From: Magicicada septendecula
Lineage: Eukaryota; Arthropoda; Insecta; Hemiptera; Cicadidae
NCBI GenBank assembly: GCA_034769895.1
Contig: CM068367.1
Coordinates: 346,355,611-346,419,610 of the forward strand
Length of the DNA stretch: 64,000 bases
Direction of reading: 5' to 3'
The stretch's first letter is position 1; every line of letters begins with the position of its first letter. This document shows, one piece after another, positions 12,559-24,062 of the stretch. The notes under the pieces are model-generated. The model saw only the letters and a list, made by a program, of their open reading frames with translations. It did not search any database and was not told the origin of the DNA. Made by a program: the position numbers and the translations under genes.

Positions 12559-15233
12559 TGTAAATAAACGGGATTTACAAATAATATATTTAAATAATAA
12601 TCGGTTAATAAAACTTTTAATTCTTGTATTCGTTTTTTATATAATTAATTTATTTAATTAATTTATTTAATTAATTTAATTTTCTTAATTGGTTTAATTG
12701 TTTTCAATTGTTTCATGTTCAATTAATAAAAATACTGATTAATAACTGTGTTAGCTCTGATGAAGGATTATTTGTTTCTTCACGTTAAATGGATTATCGT
12801 GGCCAAACCGATTGCATGTAGCGGCTGATTCAGTATCTGTACTTCTTCTTCTGCTCGTTCCTTTCCTTCAGAAGTTCATGTTAACATTTAATAATTAATG
12901 TAATTTAATTTATGACTCAAGTAATCAATAAAACAACGTTTAAACAATAATTAAGTTTATTAGGTTCAAAATAATTGTTTAAATTGCCGCGACTGGCTCG
13001 AGTCTGATTCGAGATTAAGTTCCAGTTCGATTATTATATATAAATTAATATTCAATTAAATTAATATAGTATAAGGGTTCTTTAAACTGTAGAAATAGTC
13101 AGGAAAGGCAAGAGAATTCAATACTTACAATTATTAAAAACTTATTCATTAAACAGACAAAATAATAAAGTATAATGTACATAAAATTTTAATATTACGA
13201 TACAGATATTTTCTCCGACGTCACTCGTCATGCTCCCATCAGCCTCTTCGAATGGAATCACAAAATGGCCGCCTTGATGAGTTGATCTGCTATGCAAATT
13301 CAGCTCCAAGATTTCGTTCCAAATAAATGTATTAGTTGTTTAATTCCTCTTCCGTGATGCCGCTATTGGAATCTTCACATGTTGTAGTGTGTAGTTGTGT
13401 TCCTCCACTGGATTTTGTTCGGTAACAGTTGTGTTGTGTCAAATGGTTCCTTTCACTCGTTTCTGGTTATCTGAGTTTAAATTCGTTCTTCAGTCGAGTC
13501 TATACGTAGTGACAGCTCTATTTAGTGGTGTTTAGTTTAACTGTGTATTTCCCACGATTATTTTAATTGTATTTGGAACTCTACTGTCTATTCCTCATTC
13601 ATTTATATTTTCACAATATATCTCGGTTGGTGTTATTTGAAAAAATTTCATCCAATTTCTTTGAAATGTAATTGACACGTCTGTCCTGTTTGGCTTTTAA
13701 CAATCAACTAACTGATATTTGTTCCTTCATACAGGAAATTCTATAAGATTTTGGTATCATTTCTCATTGTTCAATAATCAGCTGTTCCTATCAAATAATT
13801 CAATCTTATTGAAAAAAATGTCATATTTTATATATAATTGGTTATAAATTATTTGTTTAGTACTTTTATGTAATTCTAATTATAGAACAATATTCCTGCT
13901 TTTATTGTACACAAGTTAATACTAAATTTGACCTGTTTTGGTTTGAATTAAGCTTCAGAATTACATTCTTTGAAATTTATCTATAGGCCTTATTTTGATT
14001 TACATAACTACCTATTAAATGGTTTCCAATATGTTTCATGTTACAATTTTACTCACACTTGATTACTAATTAAACCCTTGTAATTTACCTTTTATGTCTG
14101 GCTATTATTTTAAATATTCAACAAGTTATTTGGATTTTACTAGTGCTTGCTTACTGCTGTTGGGCATTCACTTGTACAATCACCATTTCAGTCAATTTTA
14201 CATGTTGATTCCTTTAATCACTATTATAGGTTGTTGTTATCATTAGGATAATTCTGAAAATGATAATTTATATCAATTTAATCTAGGTTCTATAAATTTA
14301 TATTCTCTGATTTGATTTATACGGTCAAAGTTGAATTTGTCTTGGTCATCAATTTTCAATTTTTCTAGCAATGTTATTATGAATTCATCTTATTAGTTTT
14401 ATATTTTTTGATTTACTATTTATGGGTCGTTTGAATTATTATTTTGCCTTTCCTTACTTTACAAAAATACAACATTAATTAACAAGATTCAAATACAATA
14501 AAATCTTACATACTAACATCTAGTATTCCCTACTATCAACATATTTTGTATGGTATACTCTAAAAATACTAACACATAATAATTATATAAATAAACACAT
14601 TAAAACTTTATATTAATGATGGTCTTTTGTTGTCCTTTTTTAACACTGGTTTGGGGTGTTCCCCTTAATCACATTTATTTTAATTATAATTAATTTTACA
14701 TTATTTCTCATTATTTGTATTGGATTCTCTTTTTTGGGCTAGTTGTTTCATTTAATTTGGTATAGCTGATATAGTTTAATTTCTTTTTAATTATTTGTTT
14801 GCTGCTATAGAGGTTTCTGTCTTTGCAATAGGTTTTTTGGGTATTTTGATGTTATTCCATTTTGATTCATTTGTTATGTTCTGTTGATCCTTACTTCTCC
14901 ATATTTTGAGGATTGTCATTTTAATTTATTTATTCTGGGCTGTTACTCCTTACTACTCCGTATCTTACTGGGTCTACTAATTATTTTATTGATATGATAT
15001 TCATACTATTTGGTTTTGAACACATTTTTGGCTATAAATTGACTATATGTAAATTCTTTGAATCGATTTGTTAAGTTCTGTTACGTCCTTTTATTGATGA
15101 TTGTAATTACTTTTCTCTGCTGCTTTTATTTAAGTTGATATTACTCCTTCCAGATGACTTCTTCCCTTCTTTTCCTATATGATCTTAATTTGTAGAATAA
15201 GGTAAAAACTTCGTTGTGCTACAATTAACATAA
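12559..15233. mobile_element. 2.7-kb TG...CA insertion, probable solo LTR of another family
   Basis: The uninterrupted right LTR reads ggtaaatta then ccataatgag. Here the same words are split by 2,675 bp beginning TGTAAATAAACGGG and ending GTTGTGCTACA, flanked by a direct repeat atta (12555-12558 and 15234-15237). The TGTA/TACA ends and 4-bp duplication are what a Gypsy LTR integration leaves. It has no coding frame of note, is AT-rich with a T-rich right half, and shows no internal LTR pair, PBS or pol. A solo LTR is the simplest reading; its orientation is unknown. Confidence 0.65.
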
Positions 15234-16034
15234 TGAGAAAAGACATTAGAGAGGTTATTCCAATACTAAATGTAATTAGATTAAGAGTGTTATTAGTGCA
15301 TATAAAGTGTAAATACATGGGACTGACAGAGACAGCAAAAGTTTACACACACAAAACACCACAAAACCACTTTAACTTAATTAACCAGGAAAACCCTATT
15401 GTATAGAAAGGTCAAATAACTCCTGTTACTACTATTACTGGGTATTACTAATGATATAAGATGACAAGCAAGTCAGAATAAATATAAATTCATGCAAGTG
15501 TCTGATCACACTAACTGTAAGAAGTAAAAACACTTCAATCAAGGGAAAACCTGAATATTAGGAAAATTCCAACATAAAACAATAATCAGTCTTATCCAAT
15601 AACGATGACTATCAAGTATGAGGCATTAAAACATAAAACTAAGTTACTTATTTGCAATTTTGAGAATGACCTATATCTAGGCCAATGACCTACTTAGCTA
15701 AAAACATTCAAAATAAGAAATATATGCAGTGTACACAAAATCTGAGGTGTACAAAACATATAAAAGACATGTCTTAAGATTTATTTAACAAAAGAAATAA
15801 TCAGAGTGGGCGAATTGTAGAAACAAATATGTAATTAAAACAATCCCAAACATAGGCCATAAGAGCTTAAACCTAAAACTGGCAAATCATTTTATTAAGA
15901 CAAAAATAACAATTATAATTGTAATGCAAGTACATCTAAGGTTAAAGATGATCAACGTACAGCATATACAAACCGAATAATGACAAATAAATGCTTATTG
16001 TAAATAAAATAAGTAAAAATAATAACGAAAAACT

Positions 16035-16146
16035 TGGATTTCGTTGTCCATGACGTGTCCGTTACTTAACTAAATATCACTATAATATTGACGACTCGGA
16101 ACACTAATTAGTGTTCCGAGTCGTCAATATTATAGTGATATTTAGT
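16035..16146. mobile_element. 112-bp palindromic Penelope-like end (mini-PLE)
   Basis: Flanked by a perfect 12-bp repeat taacgaaaaact (16023-16034 and 16147-16158). Its left part matches, in reverse, the terminal sequence of the Penelope-like elements at 39306-39345 and 48400-48441 (ttggatttcgttgtcc, then atgacgtgtccgttac). It then forms a near-perfect inverted repeat of about 40 bp per arm around aatt, including gactcggaacact and its complement. It holds no coding sequence and no hammerhead core, so it seems to be the product of an insertion of tail-only RNA or DNA in both orientations. Confidence 0.7.
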
Positions 16147-17979
16147 TAACGAAAAACTGTAGATTCGTTAATATAACACACAGACATGCCTTGTAACGAC
16201 TTAAAATGATCAGTAATGTAAATGCAAGAGCATGGACTGGTCATATCTTTTGTAAATAGTAGTATAAGATTGTTAAATTAGTTTTAAGAAATCATGTGTA
16301 AATTGTGAAAAAAGAGACGCCTTAGCGATATACTCTCGAAACCAAAAAACGGGGAGTAAGCTCACTCATTAGAATGGATTACGTAATTTTTGGGCCAATA
16401 AGAATCGATTAAATCATTTAGGAGTGTGTACGATTTACAGATCATCCCAAGCCGGCCATGTATGAAGGAATTATTATTGTTGTAACTCTGATAGACTGCG
16501 CGTCGCCAGCCAGAAGACAGAATAAGTACATCGAACCCGCGATATCACCTGTGCGGGTATAAACAAACCAGTTGGGTTATGTAAGATAACCTTTTTTATC
16601 AGTGCGAATTATTAGTAATATCAGACGAATTAACCTAATAATAACAGTGCGACATTGATTATACAGTTTATAATCCAGTATAATCTCGCGAAGTGAATTT
16701 ATGAATTTTAATGGAAAAAGTGAATTACAAGGGAGTATGGTATTTGACATTTTTAGTTAATGACATGAACGATGATGACTAATATCGTCATGATTAATTT
16801 TGCACATAATCACAATAAACAATAGAGGCAAGAACTTCGAGACAATTAATTTATTCTTTTTAAATTTTAATGATGATAATTAAAACTGGTTTACCTAATA
16901 TATAAACGTTTCTTATGAAATCATATACGCTTTCTAATGTTGCTAATTAACTAATAACCAGTAACAACAAGGGATTTCGAACCTTGTATACAAATTTTAA
17001 TGATGAATAATCAGATTTAATTTCCTTTTAAATATTTTGGTTCTGTAATTCAAGAACAATTATCATATGTAATGACATCAAGGTCAATCTAATCTATTTA
17101 AATGTCCTAGTCGTAACAGGACTGAAGTTCACATTTTTTAATATGATTAATAAGAATTATGGTATTAATGGACATAGTCCAAATTGTTAAAATACATTTA
17201 ATATTTTTTATTTATATGGGATTGAACTACCCATGCCGAATTAAGTGCATATATAAATTGAACATACTTTAACCATTATATGCTTCAGGTTTACCACACT
17301 TTTCAGGTGGAATGAATGTTGATAATATCCAAACATATTATTTGTCTACAGACTAATTATCAATTATTTTTTGTTCAACCATAACCATGTTGAGTTTATA
17401 GATTGTAACCTTTGTTTGTATCTGTTTTCTTGTATCTTGCAGACTACAAGAACCCATAACCTGTTAATGTTAATTAAGGACTAAATGATGTTGATTTAAT
17501 TTTAATTATAACCAAATACCCTGAGACTGAGATTGCTCATTGCAAATCTAAGAATTTAATGTAAATGCAAGGCCATCAGCCGATTATTCAAAATAATTGT
17601 GGATACTTTAAAACAAAATCTAATTGTGAATAAACCATTCTTTTATTTGTTTACAAAAACTTAGTTGACGAGCATCATTTATCAGAAATAATAAAACTTT
17701 TCAGGTACTCATTTAATAAAATACAGGTGACATTACAGTTGAAAGTGACTGACTCCAACAGTAAGTAACATCAGTGATCGTCAACACCTGCAAGACTATC
17801 TGACAAGGTACTTAGTAAGTGAAGTGCGGAATATTCGTCAACGGAGATTAAACATAAACAGAATCTAAACAAATAATATTTTAACGGAAATTCAGAATAA
17901 ACAAATAGATAAAATAAATAATAAAATTTGTAACAAGAAATGACAAAGAAACAACGGGAGTCAAAGATACGTTACAACG

Positions 17980-18003
17980 TGGCGCCCATCTTGAGGGCTC
18001 GAA
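17980..18003 (+). promoter_or_regulatory. Family A primer-binding site (tRNA-Lys-like)
   Basis: TGGCGCCCATCTTGAGGGC follows the LTR end TTACA after three bases. The first nine bases, and the more distal GGGCTCGAA, fit the complement of tRNA-Lys(CUU), with mismatches and one extra base between them. Confidence 0.6.
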
Positions 18004-18068
18004 ATTAACAATAATTTCATAAATAAATAAAATAAAATAAATATTTAAAAATCAATTATCCTAATTTC

Positions 18069-20135
18069 GTGCGGCAGCTGCAATACGATAACAAGATGCA
18101 ACGAAGGGCTACTTCGAAGAAACGTGCGGTGGAAGCTGAGCGAGAAATTGACATGGGCGACAAGGAAGTAACTTTGATCGAGGACGCCGAACAAATGTTA
18201 CCCCCCCCCCCCAACCGAGGAGCCAGTCAAACCCGTGCAGCCAGAGAATCAACCGGAGAAACCCACACAACCAGGGGACGCAGATTTCATGGAAATTATG
18301 AGAATAATGATGGAAGATAACCGGAAGAAGATGGAAGAAACCTTCAATAAAAAAAACGGAAGAAACCAATGAAAATATAGAGTCATTGAGCAAGAAAATT
18401 GACGACGGAAAAGAAGATTTCAAGGGAGAACTGAAAGATTTCAAGGGTGAATTAAATAAAACTAACCAAAGTATAGAGTCACTAAAAGATGATAACCAAA
18501 AACTCAGCCAGCAGATGGACGAAAATTATAAGAACATGGAAGACAAAATCGACGAATTCAAGCAAGACAGCCAGAGAAATATGGAGGTCTTAAACGAGAA
18601 GATAGCAGAGAACAATGAGAAAATCAATAAGAAAATTGAAGACAATTATGAAAAAATGAATAAGAAAATTGAGGAGGAGATGGCAGGAGTTCGACAAGAA
18701 ATTACAATGGTTAACGGCAGGATTAGAGGACGCCAGTAAAGAAATACAGCAAGTCACAGAAAATTTTAACTCCCGAATATACCAACTTTGAGGAAGTCAG
18801 CCAGACTAAAATAGAATCGATACGGACGAGAACCGAAGAGGTCCTGCAACAAGTACGGACGGGCTTCGGAGAGAAATGCCGGGATATCGACACCGCCGTA
18901 AGGGAAGTTCGCGGGCAAGGTCAACACAACCGGGATACAATTGAAGAGATCCAGAAACGGGAAATCGCCAAAATCAGAGAGGAGTTGGAAATTATTAATA
19001 GCAGACCACCCATAATATCGCAATTCCAACACATGGACAACCGGGAGGTCATTAATTTTAAACAATACAAGCGTGACCCGATGGAATTCCTGGAGAGAGT
19101 TGATGAGCAGCTGGCAAAGACTCGGGAGAATCGATGGACAATCATCCGAGGATATCTGGACGAATACTTCCGGGATATAAATGACAACTGGTGGACGGAA
19201 ACGAGACACGTCCTCACGAGTTACGAGGAATTCAAAGCTGTGTTTAAGGGAAAATACTGGTCGGAGGCAACCCAGAATATCGTCCGAGATAACATATGTT
19301 TCGGCAGGTATGATGCCAGCAGAGAGACGACTTTCACCGCCTATTTTTTGGGGAAGGTCTGTCTAGCGAGGAACCTGGAGCCGAAATTTCCCGAAGAGAG
19401 CTTGGTCACCAAACTCGCCTTTCATTATGAAGAGGGTGTCTCCAGAGCGCGACTCGGCAGTCAGATCAAGACAGTACAATCGATGGCAGCCCTGTTAGAA
19501 GATTATGAAAGGGAGCGATACTATCGTAGAAGTCGACAACGGGACGACAGGGGTGACAACAGAAACTTCCAGAACGGTAACCACTCCAATAACAACAATT
19601 ACCGCTCAAACTATAACAGCCGTAATAACAATAACAACCACACCAATGAGTCGTATAATAGACCAAATAACAGCCATCCGGCCAATCAACCAAACAACAA
19701 TTATAATAATAACAATCGGCCAAACAACCAACATAATGAATACAAACGGCCAAATAATCCACAGCATCAACCCTATAGGCCGAATAACCCAAACTACAAC
19801 CGGCCAAATTTCAATAATAATAGTAACGACAATAGAAATCGGAATAACCAGGATCGTAACTATCGCCAGGTACACTATGTGAGGGCCGAAGATGACGGGA
19901 GAGGCAGGTCGTATATCAAGGACGACGAAGTACCGACCGAAACGCATAGGGACACCGGTACAGTAGCAGCAACTACGGACGGGATACCAGAGCCAACGTA
20001 GGCAGAAGTCGTAGTCAAGAGGTATACCGGCGTGACCAATATGAGGAAGATCGTAACCAGCCTGAACCCCGACCGTCAACAAGCGGAAGTCAGCCGACGA
20101 GTCAACAAGACAGGCGTGACGAACAGCCCGAACCG
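18069..20135 (+). pseudogene. Family A gag (coiled coil, capsid, Asn-rich tail), multiply frameshifted
   Basis: The gene must be read through at least four frames. An N-terminal part starts at 18069 and shifts at the poly-C run (18199-18210). The second part shifts again near an A run (about 18350). Frame 18386-18739 is a long coiled coil rich in Lys, Glu and Asn. Frame 1 from about 18781 to 20001 continues the coiled coil and then carries a Gag capsid-type region (PMEFLERVDEQLAKTREN, VLTSYEEFKAVFKGKYWSEA), followed by an Arg- and Asn-rich tail. There is no CCHC zinc knuckle. A last shift near 19950-19990 leads to an acidic, Gln/Pro-rich end. It would form the virus-like particle shell of the element, but is dead here. 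Confidence 0.75.
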
Positions 20136-20279
20136 GCTTTAAACTAAGCGCGGCAGTGAAAAATCTACTTGTACCCTCACTGAACCAGCCTATTGGGTTA
20201 AATAGTAACTTTGCTCACACAACCAACGAATCAACAATTACAATCGTACGGAATAATTACTTGAAAAATATAAGAGAAG

Positions 20280-20944
20280 GAACTGCTAAGCGTTGTGTTT
20301 TCCTGTGGCAAGTTTAGAACGTACATCTTGGGATATCCGATTACTGTGAGGCCAGATCACAAGTCAATATCCTTCCTAAAAAACTGTAAACTAAATCATG
20401 GGAGATTGACTAGATGGAGCTTGGTATTACAAGAATATAATTTAAATTGGGAATACATCCCGGGCAAGAAAAATGTTGCAGCCGATACACTGTCCAGAGT
20501 GAACATAAAAGATCAGACTTACGAAGGAGAGAAGGAGACGATTATTAAAATATACCACATTATTAAGAGCAGAAATGAGTTGGCCAATATCACGAAGGAA
20601 CTGGGACAACTACAGGGACAGGACCCCAAACTGAGTAGCATTCGACAACGATTGACAGAACAAGACGACCTCGTAACACAATTTTACTGCATTCACCAGG
20701 GAATATTTTTAATCGAAACCCAACATAATTACAATTCCTGGAAAATAGCCATACCACGAGCCACGGAGAAGGACATAATTCTTGATTATCATGAGAGATA
20801 TGGTCACATGGGCGCGTTAAAGGTAGTGTAGGCTTCGCAAGAACATATGTACGTAAAAGACGCCAACAGAAAGGTACGAAAATATATAAAAAATTGCCAT
20901 ATCTGTCAGCTTGTGAAGATCAGTAACGACAAGAAGAAGGGTAT
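20280..20944 (+). pseudogene. Family A pol fragment: RNase H C-terminal half and integrase N-terminus
   Basis: The open frame begins near 20280 (ELLSVVFSCGKFRTYILG) directly after gag-side sequence, so protease, reverse transcriptase and the first half of RNase H are deleted (about 1.5 kb by family standards). It contains the RNase H end (VRPDHKSISFL, IPGKKNVAADTLSR) and the start of integrase with HX4H. A stop at 20829-20831 (tag after LKVV) breaks the frame; the left copy has no stop there. At 20944 it is cut by the family B LTR and resumes at 30278. Confidence 0.8.
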
Positions 20945-22810
20945 ATAACGCCAAAATCAGAAATTTTGAAAATTTCTTATTTTGAGTAGAGATGTATCTT
21001 TAAGCGCCGTAACAGGGAATTGTTGTGTGAAACGCAGAGGTGACTGACAGGCAATAAAATCATATATCAGCCCCAACACGCTCACGGCAAATAGGCTGAG
21101 TTCATCGCTCTCCATACTAAGAAACGTTAAACTTTGACAACTACCTCAAATCCGTAGAAAAAGGGCACCAATGTAAACGAACTCATTTGAAGAGCAGCTG
21201 TAGGTATTAACAATAGACCAGAATACGTATACACGCCAGCTGCATATAGCGAAACAAAAAAGGGTATATGTTATTGAAAGACTCAAACGGTCAGCGACAG
21301 GACTTCGACCTTACTGAGAAGAGAGAAAGCTCGGAGTAATGTCCGAACACAAGCAAGAAGTGTTGATGGAAACAGAGACAAAGAAACGGACATACAAAGG
21401 AAGTTTGGTGAGGCCTTTAAGTAACAATAGTTGATGCCATTAGAACAACCAAGTGCACGAAAACAATACTTGACGAGAAAGTTAAGGGTTGCTTTGTTTA
21501 CTCCAAAAAAGTGACAGGCAAGAATTATTGCTACAGTATCTAGCAGCGACAACGACCTCAGTGTAGTGACCTAGGGAAGGAAGCTGGTGGGAATCCAAAG
21601 GCCTATCAGAGAAGTTCTTTCGGAAAAATAGGTGGTCTCTAAATCTGAAGAGTCGTAAAGTAGAACCAATTAGAAAACAGCGTAAGAAAAATCAGAAGTA
21701 AGTGGGAGAAATATGGAATTCGATATAGGGACGCGAGAAAGGCGCGCTCGAGGAGTTTAACTAAAAATTTTGACAGAAACGAGTGTGTGAGTCCGCGACC
21801 GAGATTCCACAGTTATTGGACTTAGAGAAATTCGGTACGATGGTTAGAAAAGTAAGCTCGTACTAGAACAAATTTCGGTAAAGAGAAAAACTGTAATTTT
21901 ACTAGTGACGTACAAGTGAATTAATACAACACAAATGATAATCAAATAACGCTGTAATTTAGTTGTGCAATTACGCAACAATAACTTTATCATCGAGTAA
22001 CATTACGAGACGAACTAAACCCGTAAATAACAGTAATTCAAACCATAACGCAGTTAGTAAATAATAATCAATAATGGCTGTAGAAGCGGATAACTATAAT
22101 AATAATTAACGCAAACTAATTCCGAGTGAGTGAAGTTTGGTGTTGTGCAGTGTCTAGTGTGACTCCAAGGAGACCACGTTACAATCTGCTAATCCAGAGG
22201 AAATATCGCAGTTACGCCAGACGATCAACATGCCAACCACACCATATGAACCGCTACCAGATTTGGATACATACCACAAGTAAAATTTTCATGCCATAAT
22301 TAGTATTACGTCCACTGTCTGTTCACTTAAAGAACTCATAAGAATTAATTAAAGCAATAAAATAAAATTTATTTAAAACAAAATTAAATAATATTAGGAA
22401 GTTATGGAAATTAAATTTATCTATGAGCAGCGATTTTAAATGAATCCAGATCAATAATTAACAATGTCGTAGTATATTAAATTTAAGAAAATGATTATTA
22501 AAAGTTTTGTCTTTGAATAAGAATTACAATATTTAAATTATTAGAGCTATGAATATGAGTAATGAAATAAGATTTATGAAAATGAATATGTTTATATATT
22601 GATTAGAATTGATATAGTTCATGTGTCAATGATAAAGTATGATAATCAATCATAGCTAATTGTAATAAATCGAAGAACTATTTATAAGAAAATTTGAGCA
22701 TTTATTTATATTTTACCCTGAGATAAAGAGCATAAATAGACAATATAATAAAACAAGTATTTATTGTTAAATTGACGCACACAACGCTGGGCGTAAATAA
22801 AATTATTATA
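20945..22810 (+). repeat. Family B 5' LTR
   Basis: Starts ataacgccaaaatcag and ends aaaattattata. The boundaries are set by comparison with the 3' LTR and by the target duplication. The termini are not TG...CA. Open frames inside (for example 21283-21552 minus) recur in the 3' LTR and are not genes. Confidence 0.9.
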
Positions 22811-22930
22811 AATTGGCGCCCAACGTGGGGCAATAAAACAGGTTATAAATTGGCGCTCCAGAACTTGGGGCACAGTAAAAATTATTATAAATTGGCGCCG
22901 CACCGCACGGCTTAATTAAAGAAATTAGGC
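22769..22930 (+). repeat. Four-unit ~40-bp array of PBS-like motifs across the LTR/leader junction
   Basis: Units start at 22769, 22810, 22847 and 22889 (periods 41, 37, 42). Each begins aaattg and carries a GCGC core: attgacgcacacaacg, TTGGCGCCCAACGTGGGG, TTGGCGCTCCAGAACTTGGG and TTGGCGCCGCACCGCACGG. Three units share a following aaaattattat-like spacer. The first lies inside the LTR, the other three in the leader. Confidence 0.75.
22814..22831 (+). promoter_or_regulatory. Family B primer-binding site, tRNA-Lys(CUU)
   Basis: TGGCGCCCAACGTGGGGC is an 18-base perfect complement of the 3' end of insect tRNA-Lys(CUU) including CCA, as I recall that tRNA. It lies three bases after the LTR end, where minus-strand synthesis would start. 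Confidence 0.85.
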
Positions 22931-23035
22931 TAGGGCAGTGACAGACAGTGGTGAGAGATAGACTAAGTTAAATAAGTAAATGTTAATACTGTAGAATAAG
23001 AACGTTATTATTGTTATTTGTCGATAAGTATCTGA

Positions 23036-23854
23036 ATGATAACCCGACGAATGGCAAAAATGGCGACAGGGAAAGAAAATTCCGAGGTATTCGAAATTAA
23101 CAATCAGATGGGGATGGAGGAAACTGAGGATAGAAATGTGGTGAATGAAGGGAGCTCTGCAACGAGTGAAGAGAATGGCGCCCGGGGACCACAGTCATCT
23201 GAAATCAATTTCCAAATGTTAATGACATTCATGAAACAACAGAATGAAGAAATGAAAAAGCACATAGACGAAAAAATTGAAGAATCCGAAAAGAAGAATG
23301 AAGAAAGAGATGAAAAACAAAGACAACAGAATGAAGAAATGAAAAGGCACATAGACGAAAAAATTGAAGAAACGAAAAAACAGAATGAAGAAATAGGTAA
23401 ACAACTCGCCGAGAAGTTAGACGAAAAAATAGAGCTAATGAGAGGAGATTTACAAGGACAAATCCACCAGGTGGGTACTGAACTACAAAGACAGTCAGAA
23501 AAGTTAGAAGAAGTACAGAAGAAGAACGAAAGCGGAATTAAGGAGTTAAGCAGAGACATAAAGAAACAGGCGAAAGAAAACAAAGAAACTCGCGAGAGTG
23601 ACCGGAAGGAATGGCAAGAAGCCGTAATCAACAATCAACATCAAAATAAACTGCAGATCGACGGAATTGAACAGCAAGTAAGGAGCATAAAAGAAGCTAA
23701 CCGAAGTACGGAAGAGAAGATAAACGAAGTCTCTACAGAAAAGGGGCGAAAACTCGATGAGATCGCCAACAACCTAACAACGGTTCGCGAGAATCAGCAA
23801 CGAGTACAACGTTGGCTGGAGGGAAAACTACCAACAAAAGGAAGCGACAGCTAG
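23036..23854 (+). CDS. Family B Gag-like coiled-coil protein (capsid part missing)
   Basis: 272 residues. After about 55 residues of mixed composition the protein is almost wholly coiled coil, with a near-repeat of the block MKKHIDEKIEE / MKRHIDEKIEE at about residues 74-120. Further Lys/Glu/Gln-rich heptads run to near residue 260. A comparable coiled coil precedes the capsid in family A gag. Here the frame ends with KLPTKGSDS and no capsid or zinc knuckle follows; only about 200 bases separate it from pol. Between 23855 and 24062 another frame keeps a short Ser-rich scrap. It is therefore probably a Gag N-terminus left by a deletion, though an unusual capsid-less design cannot be ruled out. 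Confidence 0.7.
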   Translation: MITRRMAKMATGKENSEVFEINNQMGMEETEDRNVVNEGSSATSEENGARGPQSSEINFQMLMTFMKQQNEEMKKHIDEKIEESEKKNEERDEKQRQQNEEMKRHIDEKIEETKKQNEEIGKQLAEKLDEKIELMRGDLQGQIHQVGTELQRQSEKLEEVQKKNESGIKELSRDIKKQAKENKETRESDRKEWQEAVINNQHQNKLQIDGIEQQVRSIKEANRSTEEKINEVSTEKGRKLDEIANNLTTVRENQQRVQRWLEGKLPTKGSDS

Positions 23855-24062
23855 GACCAGCGGGGGAGGAGGTAAACAAACCACTATAAACAGTGTCACG
23901 ATTGAACGACAAACGGCTGTAAAACCGGATGAACGACCTTCAAGTTCGAGGCAATGACTCCAAACTTCAAATGAAATAAACCTAAGGTGTAAACAGAAAA
24001 ACAAAACGAATACAGACAAGATAAATATTACTACAATCTTCCCAATCATCAAGGAAGACTTA

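Larger units (their letters stand above)
11609..17976 (+). repeat. Family A shared (middle) LTR, interrupted
   Basis: Begins TGTAA and ends TTACA, three bases before a PBS at 17980. Parts 11609-12558 and 15238 to about 15880 are collinear with the right LTR (31700-33285). The segment 15880-17976 has no counterpart there, as the right LTR is truncated. After removing the 2,675-bp insertion with its target duplication and the 112-bp palindrome, the native LTR would be about 3.5 kb, very long for Gypsy. Extra unrecognised insertions within 15880-17976 cannot be excluded. Confidence 0.65.

Noticed and set aside
21283..21552. 89-residue frame repeated in both family B LTRs
   Set aside because: Identity follows from LTR duplication; it has no known domain and opposes the element's transcription direction.
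23104..23634. Long Ser/Phe-rich antisense frame
   Set aside because: It is the complement of the Lys/Glu-rich coiled coil and simply reflects its codon use.
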